A DNA stretch of 64,000 bases. Origin: Coprinus comatus. Its lineage: Eukaryota > Basidiomycota > Agaricomycetes > Agaricales > Agaricaceae. Positions 1 through 12,700 of this stretch are shown here, in pieces. A program made the position numbers and the translations under genes. The notes under the pieces were generated by a model that did not search any database, was not told where the DNA came from, and saw only the letters and a list, made by a program, of their open reading frames with translations. Every line of letters begins with the position of its first letter. Positions within the stretch are counted from its first letter, which is position 1. The stretch is taken from positions 992,001-1,056,000 of the forward strand of contig JAWPGT010000001.1 of NCBI GenBank assembly GCA_034638255.1. The letters run 5' to 3'.

Positions 1-177
1 TCGCAGAGACAAAGACGAGTGGTGTTGGGCATTCTCTGGGAGCAGATGGGGGTGGAGTGCGGAGGAGGAAGGACGAGCTATGGCGGATAGAATTAGCGGA
101 TCGCCAAGAAAGTGTCAACAGAGAGTGAAGCATTGGAATAAACAGCGCGTGACTCTGCTCTGCCCACCACCTCTCCA

Positions 178-809
178 ATGGCAAATGCTTCGTCCACCGT
201 TGTCTTCGACGACATCTTCACCATCAGCGCAATAGACAAGGAGGGCAAAAAATTCGACAGAGGTTCGGCCGGTCATCTCCTCCCCAGCTCTTCATTCATC
301 TTCTGCATATCCAGTATCCCGTCTCTATGCCCACTCTAAAAATTATGACATGGATCTCACACTCGACTACAACACCGAACTCTTTCCTCTAAAACAGGAT
401 CAAAGCTTTGCCCTGGCCCTCGCCTCATCACTCGTCCGTGGAGGTGCTCCGGCCGGCACCAATGATGGTGAGGATGACGACGACCAGGATCGCGATGTAT
501 GGAGACCAGATGGCAAAGGAAGGCGCGGGCTGGAGGATGACTATGACTATGTCATGTACGGCAAGGTTGATCTTTTGTTTCATATACCGTCGCCAGCTTC
601 TGAAGCTCTAGCAGGTCTACAAATTTGACAGTGGAACTGCCGAAATTGTGTACGTGATCAATGTCCTCCACCATTTCCAATGACTGAATGATTTTCCTAG
701 CACCGCCTATGTATCCTTTGGCGGTCTTCTCATGTCCCTGACCGGATCTTTTCGCCATATGACCAGCATCGTACTTGGAGACCCTATTTATTTGCTGATT
801 CGCAAGTAG
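178..809 (+). CDS. RPB8: RNA polymerase I/II/III common subunit RPB8 (ABC3)
   Basis: RPB8 is an OB-fold subunit shared by all three nuclear RNA polymerases. The spliced protein is 159 aa from exons 178-262, 315-565, 615-649 and 701-809. Family landmarks are the N-terminal FDDIFTI and KKFDRVSRLYAHS stretches, LDYNTELFPL, LALASSL, the acidic loop, the highly conserved DDYDYVMYGKVYKF motif, and the C-terminal end FGGLLMSLTG...PIYLLIRK. The start at 178 is the first ATG in frame and aligns with the usual RPB8 start. Introns are 48-52 nt with canonical GT-AG borders. The acidic internal loop is longer than in yeast. The gene converges with its minus-strand neighbour, with a 175-bp gap. Confidence 0.95.
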
Positions 810-984
810 TCAAAATCATCTCAACTGCTTTCGTCGCTGTGTTCTGCAAAAATGCATACATTATCCCTATTTCGGGCTACTATACGGGATCTATCATAAT
901 AGTGTGCTAGTGTACAAATCGGACTGGCCGAGGATATAGATGATGTGGGTAGTCTGGATAAAATCAGGTATCATAGGAACGAGA

Positions 985-2305
985 CTAGCTCGCTTTTAGA
1001 GAACGTAACTTGTTAATTGCATCATTCATGTCCACCTCCCGGGTGTCCGCTGTCAATCCCCACAGCCTGCGACTGACCATTTTTACTCCAATTTCCACTG
1101 GCTCGGTGCCTCCTGTTGCTCCAGCGTGCCCTTCCATAGACACCGAACCAGACCGTTGCTCCTCACGTTTCGTGAATATGATAGATGAAGCTATCTCCGC
1201 ATGATTGACCCCGAAAAAGTTGGTCAACTTTGCAACCCTTTTGCGTCGTTCTTGGAAATCACCACGAGGTGAATCCGGGGTAGAGGAAGATATTAGGTTT
1301 TCTTCGCAAACGGCATCAAGGGTATCTTCCACAGTGACTGTAGAGGCAGATTTGATCGACGACGATGCAGAGTTTATTCGAGGATGAGCATCTTCAACAT
1401 TACGTCTTTCATCTAACACTCGAACCAACTCTGGTGGTAGCTCTTGGCCAAATAACTTGAAAACCGGACAGGATTAGCAGAGTTGACGTGAAACCCACCA
1501 CACCAACACTTACCTGTGTCATTTTCCTAGCTCGTTTGACCTCAGCATAATGATTGTGGGCAGATTCCGGTGTTACCGGTCGATCTCTAACGTCCGAAGG
1601 GAAGGTGAGCGGAGATGTAGGTCGAGAGATAGCAGATAATGAGCTAGACTGCATACGCAAAGACCGTGTACGCGACCAATGAGGTGTCTTTACTCCAAAC
1701 TCGTCGGTCTGAAACACATCCAGGCTCTTACGACGCCTCTTGAGTATGTTCACATACGAGCCACGTGAAGAACCCGGTCGACTTGGAGGTAATGGAACTT
1801 GTTCAGGTGTGAGAGGCAGTCTTGTGCGCGATGTTGCTGGAGTACTAGGTTGTGTGAGAGCTTGGACTGGTGATTGAAGGTCAACTTCAACCGAACTGTG
1901 TGGCATAGCAATGGTCAGTGGGATGATGCCTGTGTCCATCCCGTAAGTTGATGGCAAACAAGGTGATGTGGGCCGGGAAAAGAATCTTGAAGGTTTCCTG
2001 TCAAGTGAGAAGGACGCTGCTCCTGGTTTATGTGACTGCGCGGTGGAGGGTCTCTGTGGCAATTTCGGGCGCCTGGCCCTCAAGTCGTCGACGCTTTTCC
2101 GGCCGACAAGAGAGTCCAGGAACGACATATCTGTCAAGACTCGACTTAGTTGGCGAGCCTTTCGAAAACCTGACCGGCGTGGACTGTTGTTTTGGTCCAG
2201 GACGTCCGAGACCCGGCTGGATTGTGGAGGAGAGGTACGGAAGGAGGCAGCGCGGAAGAGGGACCTGGCGCGAGAGGGCTTGTCGCTGGAAGAGACATTG
2301 GCCAT
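985..2305 (-). CDS. Ser/Pro-rich protein of unknown function with two K-[ML]-T-x-[LF]-F-G motifs
   Basis: I do not recognise this family with certain function. The predicted protein is 420 aa from two exons (1514-2305 and 985-1455, one 58-nt GT-AG intron). The N-terminal two thirds are Ser/Arg/Pro-rich and probably disordered, with several Ser-Pro and Arg-x-x-Ser sites that suit kinase or 14-3-3 regulation (inference). Two similar motifs stand out: RKMTQLFGQELPPELV around residues 260-275, created by the splice junction, and VAKLTNFFGVNHAEI around 339-353. The C-terminus (RRLWGLTADTREVDMNDAINKLRSLKAS region) looks folded and helical. There is no signal peptide or membrane segment. The start at 2305 is the first ATG of the open frame, 215 bp beyond the stop of the ARF-GEF, which is read in the same direction. 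Confidence 0.75.
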
Positions 2306-2520
2306 GGCGGGTCCTCTGGAAGGAGAGAGAGAAAGAGACGGTGAGAGGCAGAGGCCAGGGAAGAGGTTACTATGATCAAATACATCTCCATTTGTTTTGT
2401 CGTCCCTGTGAACTATCCCAGTTGAGTCACAGGTCCCATCATATTATTATCTACGTATACCGTATTATTAGCCCCTATTAGCCCCCCATATCCCATAAAA
2501 CAAAACTACATGAAATATAC

Positions 2521-5500
2521 TCATCCAACCCCTCCCGTCTTCTCAACACCAACTCCAAGCCGCTTGCCAAACTCTAGCAGTCCAATATTTGAAGGCACCC
2601 TGACAAGCGAAACACGCTGTGCACATCGAGTTTGATGCCACGCTTCGGCTTCTTCAGCCGGGCTCTCCTGTGCAGTATAGAATCTCTCGTGTTGTGTGTC
2701 ACTACCTTCGTCTCCAGCGTTCGGCGTGCCGCTACCAAGGCATGGACCTGGGGTCAAAGTTGGTTCGCTCTTCCACACTCTTGAACTATTCCCGTCAATT
2801 TCGGGAAATGGCAATGATGAAAGTGATCCAGAAGGACTTGAATCAAACACTCCCGAAGCTCCGAGATACGTCGATCCCAGGTCGTCGGACGACAACCAAT
2901 CTGTTCCAGAATCAATTGCTGTATGGAATGATTCGCATATAGACGATTCCGGCCTCTTGCGTCGGTAGACATCTGTGCCTTGTAAAGGCGATGTTGGCTG
3001 GCTGTGACGAACGGAATGCGACATTTGTAGGACCTGTGGGTTACTCCGGCTGGACAATGTCTCTTTTGCTGTTTGCAACGCTATGCATTTGACCTCTGTC
3101 CATACGCGATTCTCCGCCACTATGTCATTTTGTAACACTTTTCGATGACACAGAGTCCGTACGATGTCCAAGCGCAGAAGCATCACTCGTCGGGTCATGG
3201 TTTGAATTGCAGCTAGAAGACGATCTCGAGTTGCTTTTTGAAATGGTGCTAATGTTGCGACATTGTGAACGAATCGAAGTTCGTTGCCAAGCTGCTCTTC
3301 AGTCTTCTTCAGTTGGGCGTCAAACTCAGCAACCTTTTCTTGCATCATCTGAGATCGCGGGGGAAGCCGCAGGTGTCCAGAACGGGCGGTAGAATTATAC
3401 AACTTTACCTCCGAATCGCCGAAGTCCATCACAGGCTCTTGCTTTAGAGATGCAGCGAGATTGTTTTCTATGCCTGTCCAACTCTCCGCGGCGAGATCAG
3501 CTTTGACTTTCTCAAACGTATTTTTGAACTCTGCTTTTTTTTCCACCTCCAAGGTGTTCTTTGCTTCTAGTTCCACTTCATCACGGACAACTTTGAGTGT
3601 AACCTTTCTCTGAACACGCTGTGGTTTCTTCGTATAGAATTCATCCCCAGACAGCATGCCCAATAGCTCGGCGGGAGCGTCATCATCCCACTGATCCACG
3701 ACCAAAGGAGATGATTGCAGCCTATTCTGGATGTCATGAAGGTGCAAAGTTGCAACTGCAACTCCAGTGAGTTGCATGCTACGATCTGACATCCCAAGCA
3801 TTCGCATTCGAACACCTGTTGATATGAACGCGCTTGCGTAATTAATACTTGCTATCCATTGGTTCATATCATCTTCTGCAGGCGCCTGGAATAACAGATG
3901 GCGACCATCTGATAATACCAGCCTGAATGTATTGCGATGCTGAAGTAATTGTGGTTTAGTTTATATGCAATACAAAGAGGTTTGCAATTCGCTACCTTTG
4001 TATAAGAGCTGTCATAAACAGCAATGACATTCTTTATGGATATCAACTCATCCACTTTCAGTATTTCTGGCTGAAGCATTGATGCCGGTTCGTGTGAATC
4101 ACCAGCCTGCGCCAACATAGTGTTTATCCACGTAGCATCGCGAGAAAACAGAAGTTGGGACCCAGTAAGGACAACTCCCAACAACCTCCATTTACGGTAA
4201 GTCGCCTTTCTACCACCTTGAATATAATCATCTTTGCAATGTAGAACCCCAACTTTGGCCATTCTTAAGTTCGATGATTTCGTAGAACTTGGTTCCCCGT
4301 GAACAAGACCAAAGAACGGCGAGGAGCGATTGGTATCAAGATAAACCTCTATCGTCCGCGCCTCAACAAATGTGCGCAAGAGCTCTTCTTCATTCCAGGA
4401 CCCAAGTGTTCCTGTGTAGCTGAAGGGATTTTCGATAGGAATATACCGGTCGACGGGGATACGTAAAGGGTCAAGAAGGTTCTGGAAACGAATCTCAGTA
4501 CAATACTTCGAGTAACAATAAGATGCGACTTACATTCATAATCATATGGTAAGGATCTACCTTACAGGGTTTGGCAGTGAGAGGTGAGCCAGCTGAATTT
4601 TGAGGATTTGACAATGGTCCCTCCTTAATTGCCAATGAACGTCGTGTTGGTTCCCCTAGGTCATGTCGAGTAATATAGTCCAGTGGATCCTGATCTTCTA
4701 TAAATATAAATGGTGCGAAGATAATATTATCATAAAAGTACTGCAAGATATTCATAATTCAGTAGTCAACGCGAATGAGAATATCACATACTTCCAAAAT
4801 TTCCGTGGGGACACCTGATATTTTTGTATTTTTGACATAGTCTGTCTTGGACATTTTACGTTTGTTCGATTTATTAAAAGCATCTGTATGGAGCATAATC
4901 AAGCTGAAAGCTAGGATATAAGGGTGGTCTAACAAAATATCAGCCTTGTACATCATGTTGCTGTCGTGAACACACCTTCTGATACATAAAGACTTGGGTT
5001 GCATTCTATGTAACGTTTAGCAAAGGCTTCGATCACACGGTCAATTTGCTGGGTTTCTTTGGGGAGACCAACTTCCATAAGTAATCGTCGGAGGGAAATA
5101 TCCAATGGATCGCCAACAAAATTGAAATGACCGATGAATACCTTCAAAGCTGCAGCATAGAATGGTTCCGAGCTAGATTTCGGCGTAAGTGGTGAATCGA
5201 CCAGATATGCGGGTATTTTTACCTTGATGCCAAGATAGCAGTAACTTCTACTTTGGTGACTACATCCATCAACCGTTCCAGATAGGTTTCCGGTGTCTCT
5301 TCATTTTCCAGAGGTCGTGGAATAATGACGGGTGTAGTACGATCAAGAATATGAGAGGCATTTGTAGGTTGTACTTGAGGCAGAGAGCCAGGGGACGACA
5401 CGGGCGATGTTGTGGAGAATATGGGGGTAGTAGAAAACATATTCATAGATAATCGGTGTAATAGAGGCGGATTAGTTTGAGAACGAATTCTAGAAGTAAG

Positions 5501-6616
5501 TGCCTTCTCGGTGTCTTGTGGCTCAGAGAAACCGGTAGTGTTTGCTCTAACTGGAACTGAACTATAGAGATTCCGTTCAGTCCTATTTCTATTTAATGGT
5601 GTTGAGCCATCAACCATAACTGATGCCTTCGGAGAGGCATCATAACTCTTTGGATGATAGGTTTGAGGTCTTTCCGACACAGAACGCGAGACTGGATCGC
5701 GCGCTTGTAGTTTCTGCCGTCGTGGTTGGGGTAATGGAAGATCCGAAAGATCAACCTCTGCCCCGACTTTGGGTCGAAAGAGATCTCCATGGGCAGTAGA
5801 AGGACGAGCCTGTTGCAATTCCTTTTGCTTCTTTCGGCTCCAGAAAGAGGATTTTCTTGTCAAGGACTGCTGAATGGGTAATGCCCCCTTTTCCCCGGTG
5901 TTGGATTCCTCGTTGCTAACCCTAGGAGAGGTATGAGAGGAAGAGAGAAGAGAAAGTACCCTTGGTCGTCTGTTTGTATCGCTTGTGGATGTACGCTCCA
6001 CCTGTAAGGTCTCAATGGTCTTCTCAAGTCTCTGGGAGCTTTTCGACCGCCGAGGAGATGGAGTGTCAGTGGTTGAATGGCGTGGCGAAAGGTTTATTAA
6101 TGTGATTGTATTGGGTTGTGAGACCGAGGTGGGAATCGATGGTGAGACATGTGGCATGACATGTGGGAGTCCCAAACCCAATGCACTTCGGGCGAGGACA
6201 GACGGAGAATGAGGTACAGAATGATTGGAGGTTGACGGCGAAGATGGAATGGTCTCTTGTTCATAGGATTGTGAAGGTCGTCTTATGAGTAAGTCGACAG
6301 GAGTTAGTGGAAGGGCTTTATCGCGCGAAGAAGGCATGGAGTGGACTGCCGTTGGATGGTTAATATTCTCTGGGAGACCAGCCATGGGTGTGTGCTTAAT
6401 GATTAAAGATGACTCCAAAGTACTAGTACGCTTTCTCCATCCTGGCAAAGGGAAGAAATGGGAGGTCGTTTCGGTTGTTGTCACAAATTCAGTACGAGTT
6501 GTGTTTGTTTCTGCGAGTATGAGTGGAGAGGATCCAGTTTCGTGATATGGCGATAGTGAAGGCGATGAAGGAGAAGTGGGTCGGTGGAGCTTGCTTCCAA
6601 GAGAAAAATATCCCAT
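2521..6616 (-). CDS. ARF guanine nucleotide exchange factor, Sec7 + PH (Syt1/Sec74-like)
   Basis: Predicted GDP/GTP exchange factor for ARF GTPases in membrane traffic, 1279 aa. Exons: 5223-6616, 4976-5172, 4792-4928, 4534-4740, 3996-4481, 2521-3939. The first ~430 residues are Ser/Thr/Pro-rich and probably disordered. The Sec7 domain spans about 430-640, with the family hallmarks GDPLDISLRRLL, LPKETQQIDRVIEAFAKRY (the glutamate of LPKE, about residue 504, is the catalytic 'glutamic finger') and YILAFSLIMLHTDAFN. It is followed by a PH domain at about 690-840 (ends FQAPAEDDMNQWIASINYA), then a coiled-coil segment (EEQLGNELRF and onward) and a Ser-rich tail. Sec7-PH order and length match fungal Syt1/Sec74 rather than the larger Golgi Sec7 or Gea proteins. 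The target ARF cannot be told from sequence. Confidence 0.92.
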
Positions 6617-6901
6617 GTAAAGGGAACGAATGATTGTGGGGATATAAACCGGATGTGTGTTCCCTTCGCTTGCTTCGGCAGTCGTAATGTCTATACCATT
6701 GCGTGCGTTGCGTTCGCCTGAAGTGCTCTTACCTGTCTTAGATATGTCAAGGTAGAGGGATGGAGGGCTTATTGAAGCTTATTGAAATAACGACGACTCA
6801 GGGACAGCGCCTATGACAAATACCAACGTGACCAAGTTGCACATATCAACTACACAGCAAAACAACCCAGAAAGGAGTAACTACTAGTCGTAAATGCAAC
6901 G

Positions 6902-8966
6902 TTAAGGTTTGCCCTCCTTTCGTTTTTGCTTCAGTATCGCTTTCTTCTTGCCTTCTAGTACAGCACGCTAGAGAAGACATGTCAGCCAGAGTGAGATGAT
7001 AACAATAAAACCGTGTACCAACCTCTGCCTCCTTCTTCTTTTGCGAATACTTCATTTTCTCGTACAACTTCCGCTGTCTGTTACTCATCATCATTTTGTT
7101 CATCTCTTCCTCAGCTGCATCCACCTCCGCATCAACAGACTTGCCCTTCTTCTTACCAATCTTATTGATTTCTTTTTCGAAGGTATCATAGTCAATACCA
7201 GCTGCCTCAGCCGCAAGTTCAGCAGTCCTAAGAGCGGATGGGTCCTCCCCAGTCGCAACAAGCACTTGTTTGAGGCTTTGCGTCTTATCGTTTGATTCGT
7301 CTGCTTCTTCCACCTCTGTCTCTTCCTCCTCAGAATCAGACACTTCTTGTGCACCCACCGGCCCAGCCATAGGATCATATGCACCTTCATATTCACCGAA
7401 CGGACTAAGATGGGGTGGTAATGTATGTCCTTGCAGGTAAGGCTCTTCCAGTAAAATCTTCCCAGCGTTGATGCAGTCAACAATCCATTGTGGCTGGATA
7501 CATTTTCTCCTCGATTGCCTTTCCCGCTCCCTGGCCGATTCTACTCTGGACTGAACTACCGGTCGATCGATTACAACGTGTGTAATTGAGTCGTCAGTTT
7601 CATCAATTGGACTACCAGCACCCGAAGAAGCCGGCCAGCCCACCTTGCCTCCAAAACTACGAATGAGGAATTCAAAAATCGGCCGTGATGTTTCTCGTGA
7701 AAGGAAAAATGTGTAGGGTGCAAAGAGATTGGTTGATATTGGTCGAGGTAATGATTCTAGTGCCTTTAGAGTAGGCAATGACGCATCATTTCCAGCATCT
7801 TTAGAAGATGGATGTAAGACAAAGTCTTCGTCCTGGTTGATATCGGTGTCCAATGGTTCGTCCTCTACCGGGGCATCCATATCAACGTCCTCAGAAGATG
7901 GTACAATGCTTTTTATCGTCTGACGAACGTCCTTCCCGGATATTTTACGCCCCTCAATCTCAACGATTTTTTGTTTGGAGGTAGCTGAAGTCAATTGACG
8001 ACCAGCCTCTTGCAGACTAAATGCACCAACTCCAGCTGCAGCTTCGTAACTCTTGACATCCAACGGGGGAGGATAGACCAAACCCACATCAGTATACAGT
8101 TTGAAAAAGACAAAACCAAGCAGTGTCTGGTAGAGTTCGAGGAAGGTCAACATGACACGAACATCGACGTCACTTGGAATCTGTTGATGATTCATGGTGA
8201 GTACGAAAACCACCACCTTGGAGTGAGAACTTACATTTTGGGTGAATTGGTAAGGTACAAGCCAGGTGATAGTTTGATCCATGACTTCTGCCTGATAGTA
8301 GACACCTTTTATTGAAAGAAATGATTTTCGAAGAGAATGAGAGTGCATGACGAATAGTTGCCATTCTGCTGAAAGCCGTGCGCAGTTCTCGATGAGCTCG
8401 GGGGAAAGACGTTCGCTTGATGGAAGTGAGGCGAAGAGAAAGACCATGCAGAGAGCGTCATCGATGTCTCTGAGAGCATCTATAAATGTAGGATATCTAA
8501 TTGTAATTGTCAGTTGCAGCTGTGGAAAATCTGGGGTTGAACAACTCACCTCTCTTTGATAATATGGTCAAGTCGATATACCGGCTTGTTCTCTTCGAGA
8601 CTCTTGGCACTACTCCATTCTCCACGACCAAGAGCCCTTGAAAGCTTTTTAGCGAAAGCCTTGTGTTCTCGCAACTTTTTCAGTACAGGTTCGTGGGCAA
8701 GGTATGCAATATCCTTTGTGTAATAAAAAGAGGTTGGGGCAGAGGAGCCTTTGTTCGCTTTTTTACGATGCTTAGGTTCTCTGGGAAATATGCCTATAGA
8801 GTGGTAAAGACATTTAGAGCAGGAATTTAATGGTTTGGATCTCACCTTTTAAAATACACAACCGACGGAAATCTGCCAAAGAGCATTGCAATTTTTTCAC
8901 TGCCGACGTCCTTGTGATATAGGCTTTAGCTGCGCCTCCTTTTCCCCTTACCTTAATGCGACCCAT
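6902..8966 (-). CDS. NOP7: Pescadillo homologue NOP7 (60S ribosome biogenesis)
   Basis: Nucleolar factor of the PeBoW/Nop7-Erb1-Ytm1 complex, needed for ITS2 and 27S pre-rRNA processing. The model is 616 aa from exons 8846-8966, 8550-8793, 8235-8496, 7023-8180 and 6902-6967. The N-terminal pescadillo domain begins with [19 protein letters not shown] and contains [42 protein letters not shown] and [22 protein letters not shown] domain follows at roughly 335-430, with the conserved tryptophan in IQPQWIVDC. The C-terminus is an acidic stretch and a lysine-rich helix ([16 protein letters not shown]) ending in a basic tail on a separate short exon. The start at 8966 is fixed by the [10 protein letters not shown] motif; upstream in-frame sequence is not conserved. 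It is divergent from SmD2 with 165 bp between start codons. Confidence 0.97.
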
Positions 8967-9131
8967 TGTGATGTATAACGGAAAGGCGAACGAAAGCTGA
9001 TAATTAAGTAGGAGTGGAAAGTTCTGAATATCAAAATCTCTGTTTGTTATCTCCTTCAAAACCAAACAAGGGTCATTAAATCGGAATATCTTGTTGCCTT
9101 GCCTCTGCCGCCACTCTTCAATAATTCTTAA

Positions 9132-9720
9132 ATGAGGTAGATCATTTGCTTTGGCTAATATCTACATATCTGATTATAGGTTCTAGTCAGTACGTCCACG
9201 TCCCCAAGTCAGAACTTGACGAAGCCCAATTACGTCAATTGGAAGAACATGAAATCTCTCAAGGACCATTGTCAGTGCTTCAACAGGCCGTTCGTAATCA
9301 CGCACAAGTCCTCATCTCCCTGAGGAACAATAAGAAACTATTGGCTCGTGTGAAGGCATTCGACCGTCACAGTAACATGGTATGTATTGTCATATTTTTT
9401 CCACAAAATCGTCATTTTACGTTCTTCTAGGTTCTCGAGAATGTTAAAGAGGTTCGTAACACGCGTTATTCTGCGACAAATATATATCCTGATCGCCACT
9501 AGATGTGGACCGAAGTGCCTAAGGGAAAGAACAAAAAACCCGTCAACAAAGATCGCTTCATCAGTAAAATGTTTCTGCGGTATGCAATGTGCCATTATTA
9601 CACTGTCTTTTCATTCAACTGACTTCAAAACAGCGGTGACTCTGTTATCTTAGGTTTGTGGTTTTATACATAACAATTACATTACTGACATCCAAAACAG
9701 TTCTTCGTAATCAGGCATAG
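9132..9720 (+). CDS. SMD2: Small nuclear ribonucleoprotein SmD2
   Basis: Core Sm protein of spliceosomal U1, U2, U4 and U5 snRNPs; forms the seven-membered Sm ring with SmD1 and partners. The model is 111 aa from six exons: 9132-9136, 9187-9379, 9431-9451, 9503-9579, 9634-9653, 9701-9720. Sm motif 1 is seen as [20 protein letters not shown] with [20 protein letters not shown], and Sm motif 2 as KMFLRGDSVILVLRN. The MWTEVPKG...[11 protein letters not shown] insert is typical of SmD2. The first coding exon is only five bases (ATGAG); it joins to TCAG to read [17 protein letters not shown] chose it because no in-frame ATG lies closer and the donor GTAGAT is adjacent. The gene has five introns in under 600 bp. 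Confidence 0.93.
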
Positions 9721-9799
9721 AGCCCATAAATTGCCATTGTTCTATTGTTTCATCTGTCTCCCATGTATTCGACGAGCCGTTTTATCAAATCCAATACCA

Positions 9800-12700
9800 T
9801 CATCTTCTTCTGCGGTTAAGTGCACTCCTAATTTCTGTTGCATCTTGGTCTTCAACCTGTTTCAAGGCATCGAAAATGGCACCGAGAGCCAACCAACCAA
9901 AACTCTGTGCACCGAATGTGTTCCTCCTTGTCTCCACCAGCGATAACTCCCATGCTAGCCAGCAATGCTTGAGGTAATCTTCACACGTCTTGTGTTCGTC
10001 CCCCTCTAATTCTTGCCTTGCCCCACGTACAAGTATGTCCGTTTGCTCCCGCACTTTTCTCATATTCTCTTTACGTACACGAGGTTGGGAAGTTTTTTGC
10101 GTAATTGTCCCAATAATAAGCTCCTCCTCGGCGAGCAAGAGATTTCGGTGCGAAATGCTATAATTCGTCGCGGTGCCCGTAAGCTCCGTACAATAGTTTC
10201 TGAAGAGTCTCGCGACGTGATCCTTGTCCTCTTTCTCCCAAGGTCCGGTGGTATCGAGATATTTCCCGACGGAGCTCTCTACCAAATGAAAGACAATACT
10301 ACCTGCACCATGCAGACTGAATGACGCAAGTTCATTTGCAAGTGCATCAACTCCCCGTTGCTGTTGCACTCGACCCCTTCGTCGTCTAGTTCTACTCGCC
10401 ATCGGAAGTTCATCAAGGTCAATATCTCGGAAAAGCTTTCCAATTATTCGTTGACTCTGGTAATGGGTTCCAGAGTCTGTGGGGTTTATGGTCTCTGGGG
10501 CATTCCAATCAGGTCTGGCCCTGAATTTGAGTCTCGGAATTTGTTCTGGGTCAACAGGACGACCAGATTTGGGGTAGTCAACAGCATCACTGTGCAATTC
10601 AGCGAGTCTAAGACAGTCCTCGTCTTCAATTCCTCTATTACTCTGATCAGCGATGATCAGCCAATTGATAGCAATTATTCCAACAACCTGCATCATCTTC
10701 GTCAGAACCAAGTAGCTTTCCGTTTGCTGATGAATACTCACATCAGAAATGATATATTCCATTACAAAATCGGCCACATCGTCAATTGTGCTTGGCCTGT
10801 CAAGAAGTTTCCTTTGTGTCGGAGGATATTCTGCGGGATCGAAAATTGGTTTTGTTGGTTGGAACCAGGGATGGTCGTTCAGAGGAATGATGTTGTAGAT
10901 ATCGCCATCGAGGTCACCTCCACCGAGACTTGTGGACAATGGCCTTCTACCTGAATTAAAATATGAAACAGTGCCATTGTCGATCTTGGATAACAACCCA
11001 CCTTTCACACTAAATACAATGGTGTTTGGAATAGATTCTCTCCTAAAACACGAATTTTCTGGTGGTATCCCAATCGCATAAGCCATTTGCACATCACCAG
11101 GATGAATCGTGGGCGATCTTGAGATGAGCACAGGACCTTCAATGTAAAATGCGCCATGATTTGGTTGCTTGACACAAGCAAATACTTGGTCATCTGCGAG
11201 GTAGTGATGCACATCAGCTACGCCGACCAGAGTCCAGGCATTTGGAATTGGAATTCGTGCATGATGTTTCAAATCTCGAAGTATGTGATGTACGGCAAAT
11301 TTAAGAAATTGAGTGTAGAACTTGTCATCTGGCAAAGAATCCAAGCCTAATTTATCCAAATTGTTCATGGTGGCTGACAATCGAAACGAAGTACCGAGTC
11401 CATGAGTTTCCAATAAGCGTGCGGCTGCCTTGAGCGTGCTAGTAGCGTTTTTAGTTTCATCAACGGCTAGATCCTGGAAATCTTTAAATACTTCATATCT
11501 GACTCCAAGCCCTTCAAGCAGCATGATTAGTGGTCGATTAAGGAAATATGTTGTGGGCCTGTCAAAGGCACGCGCGATCTCTATGCTATGTTGGTCTCCA
11601 GCGGCAGCCTGAGGTGAATCAAACTTGGTCATGGAAGGCCGGAGGCCAATGGCATGACTTCCATTCAACTTGTAATCAATGGAAAGCATGCCCTTCGAGC
11701 CCTGGTACCGAATCTGGTAAGCATGAGGGGAATCTGCCTTTTTCCCTTTCCGCCTAGTTTCTCGTAGTTTCTCCCAAATAGCTTTAGCTAAGTCGTTTGA
11801 CATAGTACCGACACCGTCAGTAAAGCAATATTTGCCATCCACAGTGTAGATGTCAGGGATGTGGAGGATCTCCTCCACAGGAACGACGGCAGCATCCGTG
11901 GCCGTGAAAGCCTGTGATATTCGCGCCGCATATCGTGCAGGGCACCGCATGAGGGTCGGATCATAGGAGAGGTTATCGAATGAACCCAGACTCTCGATTA
12001 TGTTGCGGGCGGTTACAAGACCATGCACACTATCGTTGAATGGTTTTACAAACCTGGTCATGAGGATTAGATAGCATCCTCGTTGTACTATAGTAATGGT
12101 GTCTACTTACCAGACCGAATGATCCTTCAGGGCTGACTGTGAATATGCTAAAAACTCAAATTTTCTATCGGCGATTTTAAGTCCCTGTTTTAGAAAGGCG
12201 CCTAAACGATCCTTGATGAATGCTGCACCATCGATATCACGATCTACCCGGTACTGCATGTCGTTTTCATCGCGGAAACTGACTCGTAAAAAGCTTTCCT
12301 GGTGCATAACCTCGTACCGACGAATGACACGGTTGGATTGCTCTGGATGAGGCCCATTGAGGAAGAGGGAGGTTGGTGTGATGGTTACATGCAGTGATTG
12401 GTAATAACTTCCATCATCTGGGACGAGGGAGAGTGCATCGTCTTGCTTCGTGAATTCCAATTCGGTAGCATTAAAACAAGTTGACAGGTCACGATCACCA
12501 TCTTTGTAGAAAAGCGTACTTGCTTGAATGTTGAACCTCTTAAGCAATTTCGCTGTATATTCCTTCCCTTTGGCGGCTGCAAGTCTACGTACGCGAGGCA
12601 TCAGCTCAAGTAGCTCCGCAGCATCAACAGTCATGTTTTGTAACAGTGCTGCTAGTTGATATGCGACACACCAGTTAAATCTGCGAAGTTGACGTTGCAC

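Noticed and set aside
10358..10954. 198-codon plus-strand frame
   Set aside because: Antisense to the RdRP, no recognisable domain; the RdRP strand carries all conserved motifs.
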